This document shows positions 28,133 to 38,853 of a DNA stretch of 64,000 nt, piece after piece (position 1 is the first letter of the stretch; each line of letters opens with the position of its first letter). The DNA comes from Moorena sp. SS36440bin_2 (GTDB taxonomy: Bacteria > Cyanobacteriota > Cyanobacteriia > Cyanobacteriales > Coleofasciculaceae). Below the pieces are notes generated by a model. The model was not told the DNA's origin, ran no database searches, and saw nothing but the letters and a program-made list of their open reading frames with translations. The position numbers and the translations under genes are program-made. The DNA lies in the NCBI GenBank assembly GCA_011524395.1, contig WTKN01000066.1, positions 1-64,000 of the forward strand, read 5' to 3'.

Positions 28133-31100
28133 TTGACAAGTTGGCTAAGTTGGGTAGCGATCGCTTCCAATAAAAGCTGGTCATGGCTCTTCAGGAAGAA
28201 GTGGTCGCCGGGAAACATTTGCATGGTGAAGTCTCTCTGGGTCTGCTTGCGCCAAGCCTCAAGTTGCGAATCACTGACTTTGGGGTCGGATTTGCCACCA
28301 AACACTGTGATTGGGCAATCGAGGGGATCTGCACTAGAGTAGAAGTAAGTTTCCAAAATCGCAAAGTCTGCTCGCAACACCGGGAGGAATAGCTCCATCA
28401 GCTCAGGGTTTTGTAATGTTTCCTCTGGTGTTCCATTTAAGCGACCTAGTGACTCGATAAACTCATCATCAGGCAGTCGATGGATGGGTAGATTCAGATC
28501 CGGTACCTGAGGAGCAGGGCTTGCAGAAACAAATAGATGAACTGGGCTCGGTAAGTTCTGTTTGCGTAACTCACGGGCAAGCTCAAAGCTGATTAACGCT
28601 CCTAAACTGTGACCGAAAAAGGCAAAAGGAATGTCTAAGTAAGAACGCAAAACAGGTGTTAGCGCCTGAATCAAAGCTGAAAGGCGAGTAAATGGCTCTT
28701 CTTGGAGTCGGTTCTCTCGCCCAGGCAGTTGAATTGAACAAACCTCAATGTCTGGTGGTAGAAATTCTAACCAAGAGCGGAAGATAGAAGCACCAGCTCC
28801 GGCATAGGGAAAGCAAAATAGACGTAGTTTTGCGTGAGAATTCAGCTTTGGACGGGTGACCCAAAGATTGGCTTGAGCTACTACCTTCTCTGAAGAGGTG
28901 ATTTTCCCTAAAGACTCATTAGTTGAATCCATCGAGTCCGTACTGCTTGGTTTGCCTTCAGTTCCTTCATTAGGTGATGAGTTGGCTTCTTTAACAACCA
29001 GCAGGAGAACTTGGGTGATAAAATCCTCAATGCTCAAACCAATGAAGTATTCTAGAGGAACAAGCACCTCTAGATCAGTCTCAATTTGATTCCTGAGCTC
29101 AACACCCACTATGGAGTCAAGTCCTATGCTATGAAGGGGCTGCTGTAAGTCCAGTTGGCTGACACCAATTCCCATAACCCTGGCTAATAATTCTGTCAAG
29201 TAAGACCCCAACAGTCCCTGGCGTTCTTCTGGTTCTGCTGCCAGCAATTTAGCGCGGGTTAGACTTGGCTTAGCTTCTGGTGCGACACCATCATTAGGGG
29301 TGGATTTCCCATTAAGTTCTGATGGCATGCTCACGGTTAGGGTTACCCCTGAACTCTCCTGTTCAGTTGAGTTAGAAACTACATCCAACCAGTAACGCGA
29401 TCGCTGCCAAGGATAAGAGGGCAAGGAAACACACTGACCCCCAGATGGATAGCGTCGGCTCCAGTCTACTGAGTAGCCCTGGGTGTAGAGAGTACCCAAA
29501 GAACCCAACATAACTGCTGTTTCCGGTTGCTGTCGCCGTAGAGAAGGCAATACTGTTCCGTTTTTGTCTGAGTTTTTCAGACACTGGGAGATATTTATCC
29601 CTAGGACTGGGTGGGGGCTAATCTCTAGAAATAGATTATGCTTAGTCTTGATAAGTTGATCAATGGCAGCGGCAAAACGCACGGGCTCTCTGATATTGCG
29701 TCCCCAGTAGGCAGCATCAAAATTTTCACCCTGATGAGCTAGACCTGTAACGGTTGAGATGATTGGAATAGATGCAGTTTGAGGTGTAATTCCTTGAAGC
29801 GATCGCACTAATTGATCTTGATACGGCTCCATCTGGGGACTGTGGAAAGCATAATTCACCCGCATCATCTTACAGAAAATCTGTCGCTGCTCAAGGGACT
29901 CAAGCACTTCTTCCAGGGCTGCTGCTTCACCTGATAGAACCAGTGAGGTAGGACTATTGATGGCAGCAATAGAAAGACGACCGGCATACTTAGCTAAGAG
30001 TTCTTCTGCCTCAGCTACGGACAACTCCACAGCTGCCATTTTCCCAAAACCTGTTCCCTGCTGCATTAAGCGAGCACGGTGGAAAACAACTTGGATTGCA
30101 TCCTCCAAGCTAAGAGCTCCGGCAACATGAGCTGCTGCTACTTCTCCCACGCTATGGCCGATAATGGCTTTAGGTTCTATTCCCCAAGACCGCCACAAAG
30201 CAGCTAAAGCAACTTGCAAGGCAAAAATAGCTGGCTGAGCAATCTCAGTTTCTGCTAAGCGGGATGTAGCCTCATTAGCAGTCAGTTCTTCTAGGAGTGA
30301 CCAGTTGGCATAAGAACGTAGTAGCTGATCGCACTTCTCTATAGTGGAGGAAAAGACCGGTTCAGTAGATAATAATTCACGCCCCATCCCCCACCATTGG
30401 GGTCCTTGACCAGAAAAGACAAAAACTAGCTTAGGACGCCGGTTCCGTTGCTTACGACCCCAAGACAGACCAGAGTAAGTTTCTCCAGAGCAAAATGCTT
30501 TAAGGCCCTCGGTCAGTTCCTGACAGTTTTGAAATACCAGGTACAAACGGTGGTCATGATTAGAACGTCGTACACTAGCTGTATAACAAATGTCTGATAA
30601 TGAGGCAGTGCTACCAGACGCTGCTGGTGTTACGAATTCCTGATACTGCTTAGCTAAAGCTATCAGAGCTTCTGGACTGCGAGCAGATAAGGGAAGCAGA
30701 TAAGGTAACGAGGAGACCTCAGGAGAAACAACTGTGTTTTTCTCCAACTCCTCATCCCCTTGGGGAGCTTGCCCTAGAATGATATGGGCGTTAGTTCCGC
30801 CAAAACCAAAGGAACTCAATCCAGCCAAAGCTAGACCATCGGTTTCTGGCCAAGGGGTCAGGGTTTGCTGTACCTGAAGCAGAAGTTTGTCGAAGGCAAT
30901 ATAGGGATTCGCTGTTTGGAAATGCAGGCTCGGTGGTATCTTGCCATGATATAACGATAGCGCTACCTTAATTAGACCAGCAATGCCAGCGGCAGATTCT
31001 AGATGACCGATATTGGTTTTAGCGGAACCGATAATACAGGGGTTATCCGGGGAACGGTCTTGACTCAAAACAGCCCCTAGTGCTTCGGCCTCAATTGGGT

Positions 31101-32046
31101 CTCCTAAGGGAGTTCCTGTACCGTGAGCTTCGACATAGTTAATTTGAGCTGGTGCCACTCCAGCATTTGCCAAGGCTTGGCGGATAACTGCTTCTTGAGA
31201 CGGACCATTGGGAGCGGTAAGTCCGTTGCTACGGCCATCTTGGTTAAGGGCTGAACCCTTGATCAGAGCAATGATATTGTCATTGTCTCTAATCGCATCC
31301 TCCAGACGTTTGAGTACTACAACACCACAGCCTTCTCCCCGAACATAACCGTTGGCTCTAGCATCAAAAGTTTTACAACGCCCATCTGTAGCCATCATTT
31401 GTGCCTGAGAGAAAATGATGGTCAACTGTGGAGACAGCAGCAGATTAACTCCACCCGCCAAGGCTAAATTAGACTCTCCACTCTGCAGACTTTGACAGGC
31501 AAGATGTACAGCCACCAATGAAGAGGAACAGGCTGTGTCAATCGCCATACTCGGCCCTCGAAAATCAAATAAGTAGGAGAGGCGGTTAGCAGCAATACTT
31601 AAAGCATTACCAGTCCCCATGTAGGCATTTATGGCATTATACCCTCCTTCCTGAAAGCGCTGGTGGTAATCGCCGGCAGAAATACCAACAAAAACACCTG
31701 TGTTACTGTGGGCTAGTTTTTCTAATACCTGCCCAGAATTTTCCAGAGCTTCCCAAGCTACCTCTAGCAATAGTCGCTGCTGCGGGTCGATATAAACTGT
31801 CTCTCTCGGAGTAATTCCAAAAAATTGGGGGTCAAATTGATCTACTTGTTCTAAAAAGCCACCCCACCGAGTACTCATTTTGCCTGGAGTACCAGGTTTA
31901 GGATCGTAGAACGCATCGATATCCCACCGATCGGCTGGTACTTCTGTAATGGCATCTACCCCGTTACATAGGACCCGCCAATACTCCTCCGGGTTTCTGG
32001 CACCAGGAAAACGACAACCTAGACCAATAATTGCGATCGCATCCAT
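28120..32046 (-). CDS. Single-module type I polyketide synthase, KS-AT-ACP-TE
   Basis: In this 1308-aa protein the KS (1-425) has Cys173 (DTACSSSL), His308 ([12 protein letters not shown]) and His348 ([10 protein letters not shown]). The AT (about 540-830) has [10 protein letters not shown], Ser632 in GHSVGE, and YAFHS at 732-736, a hybrid of the usual HAFH (malonyl) and YASH (methylmalonyl) motifs. After the LPSYPWQR linker comes an ACP with Ser978 ([10 protein letters not shown]), then a RifR-like thioesterase (about 1073-1300) with Ser1147 (GHSLG). No KR, DH or ER is present, so one pass would add an unreduced beta-keto unit. The free ACP gene is 55 bases upstream. It could load a carrier-bound acyl chain and release or transfer a beta-ketoacyl product to the type III PKS. 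Confidence 0.93.
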   Translation of the reverse strand: MDAIAIIGLGCRFPGARNPEEYWRVLCNGVDAITEVPADRWDIDAFYDPKPGTPGKMSTRWGGFLEQVDQFDPQFFGITPRETVYIDPQQRLLLEVAWEALENSGQVLEKLAHSNTGVFVGISAGDYHQRFQEGGYNAINAYMGTGNALSIAANRLSYLFDFRGPSMAIDTACSSSLVAVHLACQSLQSGESNLALAGGVNLLLSPQLTIIFSQAQMMATDGRCKTFDARANGYVRGEGCGVVVLKRLEDAIRDNDNIIALIKGSALNQDGRSNGLTAPNGPSQEAVIRQALANAGVAPAQINYVEAHGTGTPLGDPIEAEALGAVLSQDRSPDNPCIIGSAKTNIGHLESAAGIAGLIKVALSLYHGKIPPSLHFQTANPYIAFDKLLLQVQQTLTPWPETDGLALAGLSSFGFGGTNAHIILGQAPQGDEELEKNTVVSPEVSSLPYLLPLSARSPEALIALAKQYQEFVTPAASGSTASLSDICYTASVRRSNHDHRLYLVFQNCQELTEGLKAFCSGETYSGLSWGRKQRNRRPKLVFVFSGQGPQWWGMGRELLSTEPVFSSTIEKCDQLLRSYANWSLLEELTANEATSRLAETEIAQPAIFALQVALAALWRSWGIEPKAIIGHSVGEVAAAHVAGALSLEDAIQVVFHRARLMQQGTGFGKMAAVELSVAEAEELLAKYAGRLSIAAINSPTSLVLSGEAAALEEVLESLEQRQIFCKMMRVNYAFHSPQMEPYQDQLVRSLQGITPQTASIPIISTVTGLAHQGENFDAAYWGRNIREPVRFAAAIDQLIKTKHNLFLEISPHPVLGINISQCLKNSDKNGTVLPSLRRQQPETAVMLGSLGTLYTQGYSVDWSRRYPSGGQCVSLPSYPWQRSRYWLDVVSNSTEQESSGVTLTVSMPSELNGKSTPNDGVAPEAKPSLTRAKLLAAEPEERQGLLGSYLTELLARVMGIGVSQLDLQQPLHSIGLDSIVGVELRNQIETDLEVLVPLEYFIGLSIEDFITQVLLLVVKEANSSPNEGTEGKPSSTDSMDSTNESLGKITSSEKVVAQANLWVTRPKLNSHAKLRLFCFPYAGAGASIFRSWLEFLPPDIEVCSIQLPGRENRLQEEPFTRLSALIQALTPVLRSYLDIPFAFFGHSLGALISFELARELRKQNLPSPVHLFVSASPAPQVPDLNLPIHRLPDDEFIESLGRLNGTPEETLQNPELMELFLPVLRADFAILETYFYSSADPLDCPITVFGGKSDPKVSDSQLEAWRKQTQRDFTMQMFPGDHFFLKSHDQLLLEAIATQLSQLVKVME

Positions 32047-32101
32047 TTCTTAACCTTCATCTGAACTTTGGTCATGATTACCACTACTGGCTGCTTGATG
32101 T

Positions 32102-32383
32102 TTAACTATTGGGATCTTCAGCTAAACGTTCTGCTAGGGCTTCGATGTTGGGATAGTTCCACAACAGAGTGGGAGATACCTCACGGCCAAGATAGTTTTC
32201 TAATCTACTTAAAAGAATCAAAGCATCCGCTGATTCTAGGTTGTAGCTTTCAAATGGTTCCTGGATATCTATCTCTTCAGGATCAACCTCCAGTCCTTCG
32301 GCGAGTTGAGAAACTAACCAGGCTTGAATAGCTTCTTCAGTATGACATTCTTGATCGATTTGATCAGGGATAGTTTCAAGCAT
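32102..32383 (-). CDS. Free-standing acyl carrier protein
   Basis: I start this 93-aa protein at the ATG (32383) rather than an upstream TTG, because the residues before it are low-complexity and the ACP fold begins at MLETIPDQ. The carrier motif is YNLESADALILLSRLENYLG, with the phosphopantetheine Ser in ESADAL, then SPTLLWNYPNIEALAERL. This is the pattern of stand-alone ACPs that serve FAAL-type loading systems, but no FAAL is present here. It sits between the exporter genes and the type I PKS, spaced 97 and 55 bases, so it probably delivers the starter acyl chain. Confidence 0.87.
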   Translation of the reverse strand: MLETIPDQIDQECHTEEAIQAWLVSQLAEGLEVDPEEIDIQEPFESYNLESADALILLSRLENYLGREVSPTLLWNYPNIEALAERLAEDPNS

Positions 32384-32480
32384 TTTGTTGACTTTTTTAG
32401 TTATTTTTAATTTGTAATTTTTTGAAAAAAATGTCAATTACTAATTGGTAATTGCAGTTAATTGATGTTAATAGCAATTT

Positions 32481-33221
32481 TCAATTTTCAATTTGTCTTT
32501 CGACTTTTGCATTTTCTACTTCGTTATTAGCTGGTGACTGTGGTGTGACTAGATACCCGTCTTCCATACGAAGGATGCGATCAGCAACATCCAAAATTCT
32601 GTTATCGTGAGTCACCATCAAAATAGCGCATTCTTGCTCAAGAGCTAGTCGTTGCATAATATCAACCACATCTCGACCTGTCTTACTATCTAAAGCAGCA
32701 GTTGGTTCATCTGCTAAGACCAATTTGGGCTGATTGACTAAAGCACGGGCAATGGCTACCCGTTGTTTTTGACCCCCAGAAAGGTTTTGAGGGAAGTGAT
32801 TAACTCGATCCCCGAGCTTAACTAGTTTGAGCATGGCTTCAGATCTAGTGCGAGCTTCCCGCTTAGAGATGCCTCGATGCAGTTCAATCGCCATTTGAAC
32901 ATTTTCCCGAGCTGTCAAGAACTCTAGTAAATTGTGAGCTTGAAAAATATAACCAATGTGGCTACGCACTGATACTAATTGAGCAGGACTAGCGCCATAC
33001 AATTCTCGGTCTATAATTTTTAGACTTCCTTCTTGTACAGAACGCAATCCTCCAATTAACGTCAACAACGTTGTTTTACCTGACCCCGATGGCCCCGTTA
33101 GAATTACAATTTCTCCAGATTTTATTTCGAGATTAATGTCAAATAAAATTTGGCTCCGTAATGACTGTTGACCCAAGTAATGATTCAGTTTTTTTATATC
33201 AATCACAATTTCTTGGGACAT
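32481..33221 (-). CDS. devA: ABC exporter ATPase, DevA type
   Basis: This 246-aa nucleotide-binding subunit powers export through the adjacent permease. It has Walker A GPSGSGKT (43-50), signature LSGGQ (147-151), Walker B LVLADEP (167-173) and the switch His in MVTHD. It belongs to the MacB/LolD-like DevA class. The DevBCA system moves heterocyst glycolipids in Nostoc with a TolC-like outer membrane protein; no tolC is in this window. Its place at the head of a PKS operon suggests it exports that lipid product. Confidence 0.9.
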   Translation of the reverse strand: MSQEIVIDIKKLNHYLGQQSLRSQILFDINLEIKSGEIVILTGPSGSGKTTLLTLIGGLRSVQEGSLKIIDRELYGASPAQLVSVRSHIGYIFQAHNLLEFLTARENVQMAIELHRGISKREARTRSEAMLKLVKLGDRVNHFPQNLSGGQKQRVAIARALVNQPKLVLADEPTAALDSKTGRDVVDIMQRLALEQECAILMVTHDNRILDVADRILRMEDGYLVTPQSPANNEVENAKVERQIEN

Positions 33222-33290
33222 CGGGTTTTTTGATTATACTCTAGTAATTATCAAGTTTATAATCTGGCTATCAAATTTATAAAAATAAAA

Positions 33291-34463
33291 TTAAAAAATA
33301 TCAGCTGGATCGGCAGACCGCATTTTGTTAACAGCTAATACACCAGAAGCAAAACACATTAAAATTGTTACTATTAAAACTAGAAAGGATTGATTAAGTC
33401 TCATTTCCATTGGTAACCCAGTAGCATCATAGACAACATCATACAGAGCTATAGAGATTGCTAATCCTGGGATATAGCCTAAAACAGCTAATATAACAGA
33501 CTGTTGAAATACTAAAAATAATAAGTATTGATTTGGATAGCCAATTGCTTTTAGAGTGGCATAGGCAACTAAGTTAGTAGAAATATTACTATGAAGAATT
33601 TGATAGACAATCACTACCCCAACCACTGCTGCCATAACGAGCATCAGACTAAGTATAAATCCAATCGGAGTTCTTGTCTTCCAATAGTCTTTTTCCAAGT
33701 CAATAAATTCTTGATAAGAAAAAACTAGAACATCTTTAGATAAGTGGTTTTGCAAATTTTTTAAAACCATTTCCTTATCGGCATCAGGTTTGAGGTTAAT
33801 GACTCCTACATCAATCATTTCTGAATTGACATTGAATATCCGGAACAATGTTGAGTCGCCAACTACCAAATTACCGTCCACCCCAAAAGAAGGTCCTAGA
33901 GTAAACAAGCCTCGAACCTTAACTCGATAACCTTTTCTGGCTGCAAAGCCAAATATTTCAATAGTTTGTTCCGTGTTTCCCTGCTCAAAGTTCTCAGCAA
34001 TTGGACCAAAATCAGGTCTAGACCCCCGGTCAAATAAAACTACATTAGGAAGTTTTAGAATATCCAGGTTTTGATTGATTTCCGGGGAACTAAGCACAGG
34101 CTTTCCCGGATCAAACCCAATAACATAGATTGAGAACTTTTGATCAGTAATGGGATTTTTGAATTTCGCAAATCTTAGATATAATGGACTAACTGATTCT
34201 ACTCCATTAAATCCTCGAGCCTGATATAAACGCTCTCTAGGAAAGCTCTGCTTAGCGGTCAATGATTTATATTGGGAACTAATTAAAAATAAATCCCCTT
34301 TGATAATTTGATGCACCTTGACAGCACTAGTATAAAGAGAATCGTTAAACCCAAGTTGCATAAAAATAAGAACAACGATAAACGAAATACCAGCTAGAGC
34401 AACCAGAAACCGAACTCTTTGTCTCGCTAGTTGTAACCAGGCAATAGGCAGTTGGAGAATCAT
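33291..34463 (-). CDS. devC: ABC exporter permease, DevC type
   Basis: This 390-aa permease has TM1 at about 17-37 (FLVALAGISFIVVLIFMQLG), a large periplasmic domain (about 40-265), and three C-terminal membrane segments (about 270-295, 310-345, 355-380). This is the MacB-fold topology of FtsX-like DevC proteins. It ends with the conserved NKMRSADPADIF, typical of DevC. It is encoded between the membrane-fusion subunit and the ATPase, spaced 202 and 69 bases. Confidence 0.9.
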   Translation of the reverse strand: MILQLPIAWLQLARQRVRFLVALAGISFIVVLIFMQLGFNDSLYTSAVKVHQIIKGDLFLISSQYKSLTAKQSFPRERLYQARGFNGVESVSPLYLRFAKFKNPITDQKFSIYVIGFDPGKPVLSSPEINQNLDILKLPNVVLFDRGSRPDFGPIAENFEQGNTEQTIEIFGFAARKGYRVKVRGLFTLGPSFGVDGNLVVGDSTLFRIFNVNSEMIDVGVINLKPDADKEMVLKNLQNHLSKDVLVFSYQEFIDLEKDYWKTRTPIGFILSLMLVMAAVVGVVIVYQILHSNISTNLVAYATLKAIGYPNQYLLFLVFQQSVILAVLGYIPGLAISIALYDVVYDATGLPMEMRLNQSFLVLIVTILMCFASGVLAVNKMRSADPADIF

Positions 34464-34665
34464 TTTTTAAGCATTTTAGGAAATGATATGTCTGGGGAAT
34501 TTAATATATAATTTATCAATGGTTTAAGGGACTTTCGTTCTGGGTTAATGGGAGTAGGGAGTAGGAATGCGCCCCTGCATCGCTTGACAACAACAATATA
34601 AATACATCAACTATTTTGGTAAACGTGTATTGCGGATTGAACAATTATGAATGTGTTTAACCGAG

Positions 34666-35970
34666 TTACAAGTTAATCGTAGCCTCTACTTGTAAGTTGG
34701 TAAATGCTGCAACTCGTTGACTTTCTACGGAATCATCAATGCGGATTTTAACTTGCACCACTTTACGATCCGTATCTGCTCCAGGATTAACATCAAAAAC
34801 CTGTTGTCTGTCAATTTGGAAACCAATCTCAGCCACTGTTCCCTGTATTTCACTATCAAAAATAGTACTATAAATAGTAGATTTTTGACCCAGATAGACT
34901 TTGCTAATATCCGTTTCATGGACTTCTGCAATTACGTACATATTGTCGGTTTGACCTAGCTCAACAATTCCGTCAGTGCCAATAATTTCTCCAGATTTAG
35001 TGTTAACTTTCAGGACTTGTGCATCGATAGGAGAACGGATGTAGCTTAAATTCAATTCAGCTTGAGCGAGCTTGACAGCAGCGATCGCACTCTCAATTTC
35101 TCCCTGAGCTATTTGTACATCTACTGGACGAATCTCAGTAATACGGTTTAGATTGGCTTTAGCTTGAGTGATCTGTTCTTGACCAGTGTCCATAGTCCGT
35201 CGCAGAGTAGCTTTTCCTTCATTAATTTGTTCTTCAATGGTTTTCACAATTCGTTTCAGAGCAGCATTTGCTTCATTAATTTGCTCTTGAATCGTTTCCA
35301 CTTGCAGACGTTTACTATCAAAAAGAGAGGCGGAAATTGCACCTTCTTCATAGAGTTGTTGATTACGTTTATACTCTGCTTGAGCATTACGCAATTGGGC
35401 TTGTAAGCGAGCCACGGTTGCTTCCTGTGCCGCTACTTCCCATTGCAACTGAGCTCGTAAGCGAGCTAGGGTTGCTTCCTGTGCCGCCACTTCCCCTCGT
35501 AACTGAGCTTGTAAGCGAGCGATCGTTGCCTCTTGTGCCGAAATTTCTCCTGCCTGAGCCCCAGCTTTTACCTTGTCCAGACGAGCTTTCGCAACTTTAA
35601 CCTGTTGCTTAGCTTGTTCTAAAGTAGCAAAACGAAGAGCATAAGTGTCGAGCAGAGCAACGATTTGCCCTGCCTTAATCTTGTCTCCTTCCTTCACTAA
35701 AAGTTGTTCAACTCGGCTACCTCCTACAGAATTAGGGGCAGACAAACGAGTCACTCCTCCTTGAGGCTCTAGACGTCCAAGGGCAGTGATCCCAACTATG
35801 GGAATGCTATTTTCTGGGGAATTGGAATTTGATATAGAACCTTGACGTTTAGATTCAAATTGGGGTAAACCATAGAGATAAATCCCCCCAGTAGCTAAAG
35901 CCATAGCTGCTGATAAAATCAGATAGCGCTGACTTATAGGGTTTGTAAATGATTGACTTTCCTTATGCAC
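34666..35970 (-). CDS. devB: Periplasmic membrane-fusion protein, DevB type
   Basis: This 434-aa HlyD-like adaptor has an N-terminal membrane anchor (about 14-32), a lipoyl half (LLVKEGDKIKAGQIVALLDT), a very long coiled-coil hairpin (about 105-285), then the second lipoyl half (SYIRSPIDAQVLKVNTKSG) and a beta-barrel domain. The hairpin contains three near-identical units of AAQEATLARLRAQLQ type (about 141-195), which lengthen the coiled coil and look like recent tandem duplications. It should bridge DevCA to an outer-membrane TolC. It is the first gene of the minus-strand array. Confidence 0.9.
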   Translation of the reverse strand: MHKESQSFTNPISQRYLILSAAMALATGGIYLYGLPQFESKRQGSISNSNSPENSIPIVGITALGRLEPQGGVTRLSAPNSVGGSRVEQLLVKEGDKIKAGQIVALLDTYALRFATLEQAKQQVKVAKARLDKVKAGAQAGEISAQEATIARLQAQLRGEVAAQEATLARLRAQLQWEVAAQEATVARLQAQLRNAQAEYKRNQQLYEEGAISASLFDSKRLQVETIQEQINEANAALKRIVKTIEEQINEGKATLRRTMDTGQEQITQAKANLNRITEIRPVDVQIAQGEIESAIAAVKLAQAELNLSYIRSPIDAQVLKVNTKSGEIIGTDGIVELGQTDNMYVIAEVHETDISKVYLGQKSTIYSTIFDSEIQGTVAEIGFQIDRQQVFDVNPGADTDRKVVQVKIRIDDSVESQRVAAFTNLQVEATINL

Positions 35971-36987
35971 GATAATCGTTATTTAGCAATAGTAGTGGAT
36001 AAGTGCATTGCACCTTTGTCAATGGTTTTAGTGTATAATCAATTCTGTTGTACATTAACCTCATTTAAGAACATGAGGCAGAAAGTATGGATGGTTTGAA
36101 GTGGCTAAAATTGGTATTGATTCAGCAATAAAACCAAATCATAGATATATAGCATTTATTAATTCGCTGAGGTAATTTCGTCCTTGGTTTTAGGAAACTA
36201 ATGCCGTGGGCTACGTTTTCGCCAAAGCCCACGCTGCGCGAACGGAGTAGGGAGTAGCGATGCAGAGGTGCGACAATCACGCGAATTTAATTACGGGTCA
36301 AACATACCATTTCGGTCTTGGGGAGGCAGCACTGAACCTATAGATTTTTTAAAAAACCGGTAATTATCCTAAATTAAACTTTATTTTTTGGGTAAAATAA
36401 CTCTATTTATATACCTTTAAATAGTATGTCATGGTTGACAAATTATCGCAAGGGAATTTTAGGAATATTTTTTAAAGATTATTTAAAGCATATCTAATTA
36501 AAAATACTACTAATTGTAGTATTATTTTTAATAGATATTTTTATAAATGTAATCGTGAAATTTTCTAGATAATAAAAAAACGTTTTGGGGCTGTAAGCAA
36601 AGTCCCAGGAGTTAAGCAGTGAACCTAACAATCAATGTTCCAATTTTGCTTACTCAACTCGACACCCTATAGCCCACAACCAGTCTATATAAATAAGCTT
36701 AGAGCCTAAGTACTAAATCTCAGAAAGTGGTAGAAGACACCCTCAAGCAAGACCGCTCAGATTTCAGCTACTCGGTTTTAGCTACTCTCAATAGATCACA
36801 AAGTGACGAAATCATAAGGTTTTGCTGGTGTTAGCTTAATGGTTTGAGATTAAACGTGTTAGGTACTTTTTCCTGTAACGTATATATTATCAATCCTATC
36901 AATGCCAACGTTAAAGGCGATATCAACATTGGCACTTCCCAACTGCTGAGTACTTGGTAGAAAAATTATGCTCCCAGGGGGCTTTGG
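35971..36987. other. Intergenic region with repeat and paralogue debris
   Basis: About 1 kb. It holds the probable promoter for devB, a GC-rich interspersed repeat (36203-36247), and near 36873-36986 a fragment copied from or related to the SBBP gene. I see no intact gene. Confidence 0.6.
36873..36986 (-). pseudogene. Fragment of a second SBBP-repeat gene
   Basis: The stretch containing GCCAACGTTAAAGGCGATAT (36904-36923) matches the interior of the intact gene near 38150-38170 with few changes. The following CTTGGTAGAAAAATT and GGCTTTGGTCAAAAC match the upstream leader of that gene at about 38941-38990. Interior and leader are joined with most of the gene missing, so this is the scar of a deleted tandem paralogue. 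Confidence 0.65.
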
Positions 36988-38853
36988 TCAAAACCCTGAA
37001 GGCACAGATCCATCAGAAAGGCTGGAACTAGCTACCCAGGCATCAAAGGATCCCGCATTGGCTCCTCCCAAAGACCCATCAGTAAATCCGGCTGAGTAAA
37101 CCTTATCCGGCTGCTGGGCATCAATACCAAAAAAGGCGAAGTCATCTTCGGGGGTTCCAAACTGCTCAGTCATCAACAGCTCACCGTCAGTGTTGAACTG
37201 GGCAATAAAGACATCATTGAGTCCGGCATTGGTTCCTTCTAAATCACCATCAGTGATTCCTGAAATATAGATCAAATCCTCACTGTCGATGTCAATAGCG
37301 AAGGCGGTCTCAGAACCAGAAGTTCCAATCTGTTGACTCCATAGCTGGTTACCATCCGTGTCATATTTAACCAAGAAAGCATCATAATACCCAGCATTCG
37401 GTCCCCCTAAAGAGCCCAAGGTAAATCCTGTGCTATAGACATTTCCAGAGCTATCCAGAGCAAGATCCCAGGCAAAATCATAATTAGAAGTACCAAACTG
37501 CTCAATCCACAACTGGTTGCCGTTACTATCAAACTTTGTCAACCAGCCATCATACAACCCAGCATGCTCTTCGCCTAATTTATCAGTAGTGAATCCTGTC
37601 GCAAAGACATTACCATTGTTGTCGGCGGCAACACCATAAAGTTCGTCAAAGTCAGGAGTACCAAACTGTCTAGCCCACAACTGGTTGCCATTACTATCAA
37701 ACTTGGCAACATAGGGATCATCATATAGGGGAATGGGCTGATCTGATCCAGCATTTACTCCCCCTAAGTCACCTGTAGTATATCCGCCAGTGTAGATATT
37801 ACCATCATTGTCAACGTCAATGGCAAAGGCAGTGTCGAATTGGGAAGTTCCATACTGTTGACTCAAAAGCGTATTGCCATTACTGTCTAACTTAATAAAA
37901 TAAGCATCATCTCCTCCAACAACCGGCCCCCCTAAGTTACCCGTGGTGGTGCCTGCAATGTAAACATTGTCATTGCTATCAAAGCTAATATCAAAGGAGC
38001 GGTCTTCACCAGAAGTCCCCAACTGTTTAAGCCACTGTTGTTGACCTTGGCTATTGTATTTAGCTACGTAGGCATCTTGAGATCCAGCATTGGATTGCCC
38101 CAAGTCCCCTTGAGTCCATCCTGTAACATATACATTACCAACGCTATCAGTGCCAACGTTAAAGGCAATATCAACACCAGCACTTCCCAACTGCCGAGCA
38201 TTATCGAAAGCTGGTTCTTGGGATGGGGGAGTATTATCGTACTCAAAGTAGTCACCATCTAGACTCAGACCAGAAGTTCCTGGCAAAACAGCGATCAGAT
38301 CAGGTCTAGGATTATTCAGAAATATAGCTGTGCGATTTTTTCTCGGTCCGATCGATTTCAGAGTATAGTTACTTGAGTCGCCGTGAAGCCGAATAGTATC
38401 TTCGTTGGGATCGAAGTCTGGAATTAGAGCATAGTCTTTCTTCCCTCGGAATCCAGTACCGCCAGCGTAGTAGGGATTCTTATAATCCCCCAACAAAAAT
38501 CGGTCTCTGGTAGGGGCGTTGATGTTCGCTCCTTCACTATTACTATCAGGACCACCAATTAAGATATCAATTTCTCCTTTACCAGGTATAGGAGAACCAG
38601 GATCGACACCCAGTAAAATATCATTACCAGTACGAGTGAAAATGATATTATTCCCTGAATCCCCTACAAAAGCCTCGGGACCTGGGGTGCCTACTTTCAG
38701 GACAGTAATAAAATCCGCTAGTATATTATCTGAGCTTTGACTACTACCTGATATTCCCCTGTTGACTCTGGGGAAAGGCAATAGTCTTTTCAAGAATAAA
38801 TTATTATTGGAAAATGTTCGATTGTTTGAGGATAGGCGGCTCAAAAAATTCAT
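36988..38853 (-). CDS. SBBP beta-propeller repeat protein with RTX-like N-terminal region
   Basis: This 621-aa protein probably works outside the cell. Residues about 45-205 resemble cyanobacterial RTX/calcium-binding modules (GDSGNNIIFTRTGNDILLG, DFDPNEDTIRLHG). Residues about 220-615 are seven or more SBBP repeats of about 57 aa, each with the pattern QLGTSGxDxAFxIxxDSxGNVYxTGxTxGxLGG and AxVAKYDSNGNQLW, predicted to form a beta-propeller. There is no signal peptide, as usual for RTX-type secretion. Function is unknown; similar proteins are common in large cyanobacterial genomes. Nothing ties it to the PKS genes except position. Confidence 0.82.
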   Translation of the reverse strand: MNFLSRLSSNNRTFSNNNLFLKRLLPFPRVNRGISGSSQSSDNILADFITVLKVGTPGPEAFVGDSGNNIIFTRTGNDILLGVDPGSPIPGKGEIDILIGGPDSNSEGANINAPTRDRFLLGDYKNPYYAGGTGFRGKKDYALIPDFDPNEDTIRLHGDSSNYTLKSIGPRKNRTAIFLNNPRPDLIAVLPGTSGLSLDGDYFEYDNTPPSQEPAFDNARQLGSAGVDIAFNVGTDSVGNVYVTGWTQGDLGQSNAGSQDAYVAKYNSQGQQQWLKQLGTSGEDRSFDISFDSNDNVYIAGTTTGNLGGPVVGGDDAYFIKLDSNGNTLLSQQYGTSQFDTAFAIDVDNDGNIYTGGYTTGDLGGVNAGSDQPIPLYDDPYVAKFDSNGNQLWARQFGTPDFDELYGVAADNNGNVFATGFTTDKLGEEHAGLYDGWLTKFDSNGNQLWIEQFGTSNYDFAWDLALDSSGNVYSTGFTLGSLGGPNAGYYDAFLVKYDTDGNQLWSQQIGTSGSETAFAIDIDSEDLIYISGITDGDLEGTNAGLNDVFIAQFNTDGELLMTEQFGTPEDDFAFFGIDAQQPDKVYSAGFTDGSLGGANAGSFDAWVASSSLSDGSVPSGF

